DNA from: Ophiura sarsii
Taxonomy: Eukaryota > Echinodermata > Ophiuroidea > Amphilepidida > Ophiuridae
DNA length: 64,000 nt
Direction of reading: 5' to 3'
Assembly (NCBI GenBank): GCA_035610835.1
Contig: CM069442.1
Location: forward strand, 64,749,800-64,813,799
Shown: piece after piece, positions 27,101 through 36,100 of the stretch
How the letters are laid out: every line of letters begins with the position of its first letter
How positions within the stretch are numbered: the first letter of the stretch is position 1
Translations under genes and position numbers: made by a program
Notes under the pieces: generated by a model
What the model saw: the letters and a program-made list of their open reading frames with translations, nothing else
Database searches by the model: none
Told to the model about the DNA's origin: nothing

Positions 27101-30100
27101 ACCCGGGGATTAGTGCTACATGAGATAGAACTTGTGTGCGCGCAAGCCAATTGCTGCTGACTGTGTTGTTTCCGTATGGTGTCAGTAGGGTTATCAAGCC
27201 TTGTAGGTCAAAATTGCATAGTCATTTAACAAATCAATGCATGTGCACTGATTTTGTTGTGAACAATGAGATTGTACTATTTGTAAAGATACCGACATTT
27301 GTGTAGTAACATTCATTTTCCAGATTCAATGAGAATTATACACATTCATGTAGTAACCTAATTCATACAGGGCAAGATTATAATTGACATAATAAAGGTG
27401 CACAGCCTCAAAATGGCTACCTGCAAGCACAAACCATACTAACCAATGCAAACCTTTGTTTGGTTTTATTTTTCCAACAGTCTGCCTTCCATGAAGGTGA
27501 ATGGGGCAAGATGAATGCAAGGGATAGAGGCAAACTCATGTTTAAGTAAGTATCTATTCTTAGTTTACACCTTCAATGTATATATATGCAAGGAAGGGCA
27601 GGCAATAAGGTGGATTTAAGAAGGGTTATTGAAATGTGATGCAGATCTTTTGATCTAGGATCTTCGGATAATGTATGCTACAATGAACAATAAAATAAGA
27701 AGGTTGTGATAAAGAAATGTAGATCTCTTGTTCTAATCCAGAAACATTAGGATATTGTATCCAACTAGAGAACATTGGTACACATAGTGATGATAATGGC
27801 ATATAGATGTCTTGGGATGCAGCTGAGAAATAACATGAATTGGGTCAATAGTTTGCAGATATTGTGTATTATGGCCAGGGAGGGATGTTGTATTAAACAA
27901 TTGTGCGGTTCATCAAATTCTCTGTAATAGAAGTCGTCACCTTTAACATTCGAAAGTTCTCAAATCAAAGGGTGTGTGTGTGCGTGTTAAGTAGAATTTG
28001 TCATGCATCATGGCACAGGGGAAAGTATATCCCATATATTTTAGGTCTGCTATACTTTTCCTTGTTACAGCGCACAAGTCAAAATAACACCTTTGTTCAG
28101 TGATTAAAATGCAGTGTTTTAAACACTGATTTCTTTAAGAGACCTGCATTTTTTTCATCACTCCATTATCAAATTGTTAAATTAACGCTTTATACCTTGT
28201 TTACCTTAATTTCACAGATTAGCCGATTTGATGGAGCAACATAAAGAAGAACTCGCCACTATAGAAAGTATAGACTCTGGTGCAGTATACACATTAGCTA
28301 TCAAGACTCATGTAGGCATGTCAATAGATACATTCCGCTATTTTGCAGGATGGTGCGATAAGATACAGGTAAGACTTGAAGACAGACTACTGCATTCATT
28401 TACATGGGTTATCCCAACCATAGATACAGGTAAGACTTGAAGACAGACTACTGCATTCATTTACATGGGTTATCCCAACCATAGATACAGGTAAGACTTG
28501 AAGACAGACTACTGCATTCATTTACATGGGTTATCCCAACCATAGATACAGGTAAGACTTGAAGACAGACTACTGCATTCATTTACATGGGTTATCCCAA
28601 CCAAAAGATACAGGTAAGACTTGAAGACAGACTACTGCATTCATTTACATGGGTTATCACAACCATAGATACAGGTAAGACTTGAAGACAGACTACTGCA
28701 TTCATTTACATGGGTTATGACAACCATAGATACAGGTAAGACTTGAAGACAGACTACTGCATTCATTTACATGGGTTATCACAACCATAGATACAGGTAA
28801 GACTTGAAGACAGACTACTGCATTCATTTACATGGGTTATCACAACCAAAAGTAGGGATTTGTTTCTCATGACATTCCATACTCATAAATGGAAACATGC
28901 TCCTCAAAGTGTATAGTAACTTCCTTGTCTTCTTGTAAAGAACATGACTGATTGTTTAAGTTTCAAAATTTATGTTAGTTACTGGAAACTATTTATTTGA
29001 TTGAATTTAGTATCCATGATTTATATTAAAATAGATTTCTGGATAATACAGGGTTTTTTCAAAATCTTGCTAAGAATCAGAGCATACTAGTGTATAGTCG
29101 TCGTCAGAATACTTCGGCACTTTTTAAAACCGCCAACGCACGTGTCTTGAATTATGAGCGTGTGGGAGGGGACATTCATGACCCATAGATACGTTCGCGG
29201 CCAATCGGATTACATGGGCTGCGACGCGTCGAACTGCTCAAAGATAACGCTGTTGCGACGCTGTTCTACAACGCTCTTCCGTGTTTACGCTGTACGCTGT
29301 TGTCACAGAAAAAAATGCCGAAGTATTCTGACGACGACTATAGTATCACACAACCAAGTTTGAGCAGACACTTCAAGAAGTAAATAAACAATTGTATGCC
29401 GAAACAAAATTTGAATTCACACTTGAAAATATTATTGTGAATTTTGATATTTGATGTAGTGTTCTAGTGTATCTCTCGATCAGTTATATATTAAGCAAAT
29501 TTGTCTCAGAAGAAACTTGAAAAAGGCTATGTGATTATTTATGTTTACATGAGAATGGGCTCTGTGAAATGTATATTTTAACACTACCATAGTAGAAACA
29601 AATCACATTTAGTTTTACAGTATTTAACTACTTTTTTAAGCAAGACAATGGAGCTGGTATGGTACTTAAAAATTTGAAATTAAAATTTGAAGAAGCATAA
29701 TTTTCAAAATATCAAGAAACAAATGGGGGGGGGGGAGTTATGCCTTAACAAATTGGGGGGAAAGTTAAGCGCTGAAATTCAAATTTTAAAAGCTACGCGC
29801 CTGGTCTTCTGAGACAAACCTTTTGGGGGGGGGGGGCCTTAGCCATTGTAGATGTCATGGGTTTGTCTATAGTTTGTCTACACATATTTATAATCTTTGT
29901 TTAATTTACTTTTTGAATCAACAAATATCTGTTGATGTAATTTTTTTTCTTTTTTCTTTCTTCTCACGACAGGGTGTGACGATACCAATTAACCATGCAA
30001 GACCAAATAGGAATCTGACGTACACAAAGAAAGAACCTCTAGGGTAAGTCATTGTGCAAGCAGAGATATTGGACCTTTTTTGGTAGATTTAGACACAAAT

Positions 30101-33100
30101 TCATGACAAGTTGAAAAAAAGAGTGGTGAAGTTTGTCTGGGTTGAATTGAGAAGATGTAAATTGTAAAAAAAGAATCAAACATTTGACAACAATGTTTTG
30201 GTTTGATCAGTCTATATAAGCCTTTGTCTCTTTGAAATGTATTCAGGAAACACCTGACAATCATAATTTAATTTAATTTAATATTAATAAATTATATAAT
30301 TGAGATCCGTTAACACGTGTAGAAAAATACAGAGGCGTATGTTGATATATGTTTATGTTTCCGGCTAAGTTACTTACTGGCGATGAAATCTACTACAGGC
30401 TGTAATTGGACATGAACCACTGGCATGTACTTACACATGTGACTTGCACAATCATAGTTTAATCCTGGGACTGGCCCATAAATGCTATGTCTATCACTGT
30501 ACACATTGAATTCGCATTTGTACTTTGGGAGAGGGAAAAAAAAGTTATTTTGGTTTGGTAGATTATGTGGATATTAAGTTGCTATAATTTGGAAAACACA
30601 TTCATTATAGCTGGACTGAATTGTTAAACCTCTAGCTGTATTAGTATAGTAATCTACCCACTGCATTTGATTAAATAGGCACACCAATATTTCCACAAAT
30701 TGACAACGAGGAAAGAACATTATTATTTCATTTGCACTGGCTCTGTTTCTTCCCATTGATAATCAACATTATAAAATCTTTTCCAATATATTTATTAATT
30801 TCATTAACAATTTTACTGAATTACATTAATGAAAATGAAATCCTCGCAAAAAAACCACCTTGCTTACAACAGTATGCTTAGCTTGTAATAAGGCGATGGA
30901 AAAAAACACCCTGTTTTACGGGCGGACGGACCTGTCAAGTAGGGTTGGGTCGGTCGGTCTTGGTTTTTGTTGTTGTTTTTTTAATCTTTTTTGTTGTTGT
31001 TTTTGTACAAAATGTCACAAAAATTTTGGGACAGATTTACGGCCAAAAACAGTTGATTTTACATGATTTGAGAAAACAAATTCTTGAAAAACACCAAATA
31101 TGGGTCAGTCGGGACCGTAAAACGGGGTGGTTTTTATTTCCTCGTCTAAGTATTCAATACTGCAAGAAATGTACTCGGGAAATGTTCCTTAAAATCTCTT
31201 ATCAAAAATTATTTTTGTTTTCTCTACCAATTTGCAACCACAGTGTATGTGCCATTGTTATACCATGGAATTACCCTCTCATGATGTTGGCGTGGAAGAT
31301 GGCCGCCTGTATCGCCGCTGGCAACACCGTCGTACTCAAACCCGCACAAGTAACTCCACTCACAGCACTCAAATTTGCAGAATTAACAGTAAAAGCAGGA
31401 TTCCCACCAGGTGTTATTAATATTCTCCCAGGATCTGGTTAGTAGTAAAAATTTAGTATCATGGTGCTCAATCATTATATCTTCTTTTCCTTTTTGGAAA
31501 ACTCATCATAAAGAGTTCCTATTTAAACCAATATTTCACTGAATTGGATGTACCCTTGTTGAAAAAGCAGTAATTATGTTAGGGAAACAAAGTGAAACAC
31601 ACAGTGACCATCGTGTAACTCTGAAGAGATTACTCAACATGTAGGTGCTCTGGTCCTGGTTCATCAAGTTGTTCTTGCCCCTCTTTCTAATACATATCGA
31701 TTCCGTGATCCACTGTTCTTCATCTTGATCTATAATTGTCATAGCCTCTTCCCAGTCTATTACGTGATTGTAACTAGCCGTGCAAATCTGAGATGGACGA
31801 CATATTGTTTCTGACATAAATCTTAATAAACCTTTGTAACACTATACTCTCCTTGTAAAAATGGGGACATAGCATTATCAAGATATGGCATGTTGTGTTT
31901 GGGTAAGGAGAGATATTAAAATGCTGGTGCACTGGACACATAAAGACTTGTATTACATCCTAAATGCAAGCCTTACCAGTCATACCAGCAACAATTTCAA
32001 AAGTTATTAGCATTGTCGCGTATCAGTATCAGATGTATGTTTATGATTTATTTTTGCAATACCAGAAAACATTTCCTATTTTCTATTTATGAAATAAGGT
32101 GGATCAAAGTTACCCAGGCCAGGATTCCAGTCCTTTTTCAATCATCCAGGCAGACTTGGCAGAAGAAAAAGAAAACAATTGCAGTGAAAGAATTTCCTCT
32201 TACTGTATTGTATATCTCTTTTCATATTTCTGTACTATACAGGATCTGTTGTAGGACAAAGAATGGCAGATCATCCCGACATTAGGAAACTAGGCTTTAC
32301 TGGATCTACACCTATTGGTAAACAGATCATGAAGAGGTACGTGAGAGTAACATTACGGTAATAATTAGGCAATATCTTCAAATAAGTCTGTGATATAGAA
32401 TTAATCACAAAAACATCTCAAAATTGGGGAATGATCTCAAATAGATCTTAAAGGGCTGCTTAAAAATCTGGAACATATCAACTTGAGTGGTACACATGTG
32501 TAGGATTTTATGGTTTTATAATTGGCTAAGTTGGCTAACATAAATATTTGAGGACAAAATATGGTCAAAACTTGTAAACACATACTTGCTACTGCATGCA
32601 CACTGACTATGCAGACAACCTTGTGGTTGTCAACACTCATCAATGCACTAGTCCCAGCAACTTGCCTAAAGCATATTTGGCCAGGCCTACCATGCGGCCC
32701 TTTAAGAGAGCATTATCAGCTGTGTATCCAGTGTCGGATTGGTAAACATCATCCGAGCCTGAGTCCTTAGTTCTTACCAATTGCATTAGAATCGGAGTCC
32801 TTTCTACCCACCTGGCGACCAAACCCAAGTCATTTATCTAAAGTAGGCCTGCAGGTAACAATTTCAGACCTTGTATGTACTCTAAGTAGACCGGCATGTT
32901 TTGAATTTCAAGATGGAAAAAAAAGCAAGAAGGAAACAAATTGAAACATAATTATTATTTTATAATGTTATAACTGATTATTGTATGTCTTATTTCAGCT
33001 GTGCTGTTAGTAACCTGAAGAAGGTTTCACTAGAATTAGGCGGTAAATCACCTCTAGTTATATTTGCTGATTGCAACATGGATTTGGCAGTCAAACAGGT

Positions 33101-36100
33101 TAGTATTTCTATAGTATAATCACGCCACACCGATGATGAATACTGGATTGGCTGATACACTATGAAAAGGTTCATAAAGCATTAAATTAACTTAAGGTAG
33201 ATGTTCTGATTGCTGGCCCGATTTTCAACTTGATGTTTTCTATTTTGCATGACAGGTCATCCTTAAAATTGTCGCATTCCAAAGTTTGAGTTGCATAACT
33301 CCAATGGTTCTAATTTTAGAAGCACAAGGTCACAAGAAATTTCCCCATTGAGAAGTACACAACATGGCAGGTGGTTAACCACCGTTAGCAGTAATTCACC
33401 ACATTTTCACCTATAATTTCTAAATGGAACATTTCTGGCTCCTAAGATTTTACAGAAATTATTAGAAAAATATGGGGATTCTTCTGATATAAAAATATCT
33501 TGATGTTAAAATACAAATCATAGCCAAAAAAAAGTGATCGGAACATATACCTTTAATGTACATGATGATATATTTCAATTAAAGTGATAGAAATTAATAG
33601 CAAACCCACTACAAGAGTGCACCATTGCAAAACCTGTAAATTGAATTTGAAGGCACCTCATATCATGTATATCTTGTTCTTAATTCACTTTTAATATGGA
33701 CACATCTCAAAACAAAGTGTTCTGTCTGTACTTATACGGTGATCCGTCTCAAAGGACAATGAATGCTGCTATTTTATCTCAAACAATACTTTATTATCAC
33801 AAAAAGTATTAAAATGTATTTTGAAGTGTTCCTGGTGCTCATCAAAGTACATTTGATCGGCTTTCAGGCAAGACAAATTGAATAACATTTTGCTGTATGT
33901 ACATTAGAACAGGTTATTGTTGTTATCAAACAGTTGATGTAATCTTGAAGTCATTATTTTTAACACAGGCAATGGGTGCAGTATTTTTCAACAAGGGAGA
34001 GAATTGTATTGCAGCTGGAAGGTTATTTGTAGAAGACAAAATTCATGATGAGTTCATCGAGAGAGTGGTAAGATTATAAGAGATGATAATAATATGCCCC
34101 TGATAAAATGCTATTTTCATCAGCAGTATTGATTTGGCTAAGTAATAAAAGCCTCTTTCATTTAGCTGATATCAGCAGCAGTGTCTACTTAAATGTCAGA
34201 CATATGTGACCTGCTCCAACAAAACCGACATAAATCGCCAGAACACTTATGGAAATATAGCTCAATAAATGTGTCACAAATCAATAGAAAACAAAGAAAT
34301 CTTAAAGAGAAATATTGATTTTTCATGGGCAAAGGTTTGAGCAATTATGACAAGTGATACATCATTTTAAAGCTGGTTCTTTCAGCATGTTCAACATCAA
34401 CAAATCAAAACAAAAAAAATCAACGCTTACGTCTGGTTTTGTGGGAGGGGGTCCCATATCATCTTTTCTGGAAGTGGAACCATGAATGAAGTTAATAATC
34501 CGGATAAGTAAAACAATCACATGAATCTACATGCACACAACATTATGATGTCAGGTCAACAATTTAACTGAGATATTAATTGAATATTCATCATTTCCAC
34601 ACAGCTCACCGAGGTACAGAAGATGAAGATTGGCGATCCACTGGACAGGTCTACAGCTCATGGCCCACAAAACCACAGAGCACATATGGAAAAACTACTC
34701 GAGTATGTCGAGATTGGTGTTAAAGAAGGCGCCAAGTGTATATATGGCGGCAAGCAAGTAGATAGACCAGGTATTAAAAAATTACAGTATTACAGAATTG
34801 TATATCATTGAGAGTTGTAATGATCGTCACGCAGTTAAATTATGCAATCTACTTGAGTCATTTTTTTCTGTGTCTAAATCCATTTGAATAGTAGTGACTT
34901 GCAGTGATTCAAGTTTAAGTTCACACAAAATAACGTGACTCAATACAGCACTGCATTATTGTTGTGGTACTTAGTGCCGCATTTCGCCTATTTACTCATG
35001 TTGGGTCACATATATAACTGTATTCTTTCATTTATTTCCCAAAGGTCTTTTCATGACACCCACCATATTGACTGATGTAGTAGATGGTATGTTTGTTGCC
35101 AAGGAAGAATCATTTGGACCCATTATGGTTGTGTCAAAGTTCTCTGGCAGGTACGTATTGTATTGTAAAATCATTGATATTAGTACTTTACCACTGTGAA
35201 GGTAAAGGCCAAATTATAGTTTAAATTGATACAAACATTCCAGACAGAGCCTCCTCTCATGCATAGGACAAAACTATGGCCTTTAGTGATAAACCTGTAG
35301 ATAAGGCCCTTGGAAATCGAAAATGTCTTTAATCAAATTCACTTTTTCCATTAAAGTTGACATTTTGGTATCAGATAAAACCCAAATGTTTCTCATTTAT
35401 CCTGCAAAATATTAGCCGGAAAAGTGTTTCTTTTAGATGTTACGAGTAAAACGTTAGTAAATTGCCTCCAATCCAGAAGTTATTCACTTTGCATGTGAGG
35501 TTTACAACATACAGGGTGTATCAGAAAGAACTGTACCGTATATGTTAATTTCATTGAGATATCACTTTTTGTTCTCGTGTGGCAAGACTTAATTGAAAAT
35601 CAACGGCAAATTTGATTAACGCATTGGTTAGGGTTAGGATTAGGTTAGGGTAGGGTTAGGTTAGGGTAGGGTTAGTTTAGGTTAGGGTTAAGGTTAGGGT
35701 TAGGTTAAGTTAAGTTAGTGTTAGGTTAGGGTTATAAGTTAGTGTTAGGGTTAACCTAACCCTAACCCTAAAAGGGTTTGGGTAAGGGTTGACCTAACCC
35801 TAACTCCAACCCTAACCCAAACCATGCGTTAATCAGATTTGCCTAGGCTTTTGAGCTAACAAATTTGAAAACACTTTTTTTTTCTTTCTCGATTAAGTCT
35901 TGCCACACGAGAACAAAAAGAGATATCTCAATATAATTAACATAAAATGTAGGAAACATGTTCACCTTTTTTTGCAGGTGATTAATTTTAAACAATAATC
36001 ATTTTGTATTTTTTATGTAGTTTAGAAACATGGTACAGTTCTTTCTGATACACCCTGTATTGTATTAGATACAATGCATGTTTATATTAGGTATGCAGTG

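Larger units (their letters stand above)
21404..27480 (+). other. ALDH1L intron 11 (6.1 kb), mostly repeats
   Basis: Contains inverted repeats (22421-23199), an identical 426-bp duplication, a TTAA MITE, part of a foldback family, a tRNA-like SINE head and a 1.4-kb TIR element, in that order. No coding exon is missing: exons 11 and 12 join in phase and in alignment. Confidence 0.8.

Noticed and set aside
31232..31420. 62-codon open frame inside exon 15
   Set aside because: Out of frame with the PWNYPLMM coding sequence; a shadow.
35625..35825. A true chromosome end
   Set aside because: The TTAGGG repeats are degenerate, internal, inverted on themselves and enclosed by transposon ends within a gene.
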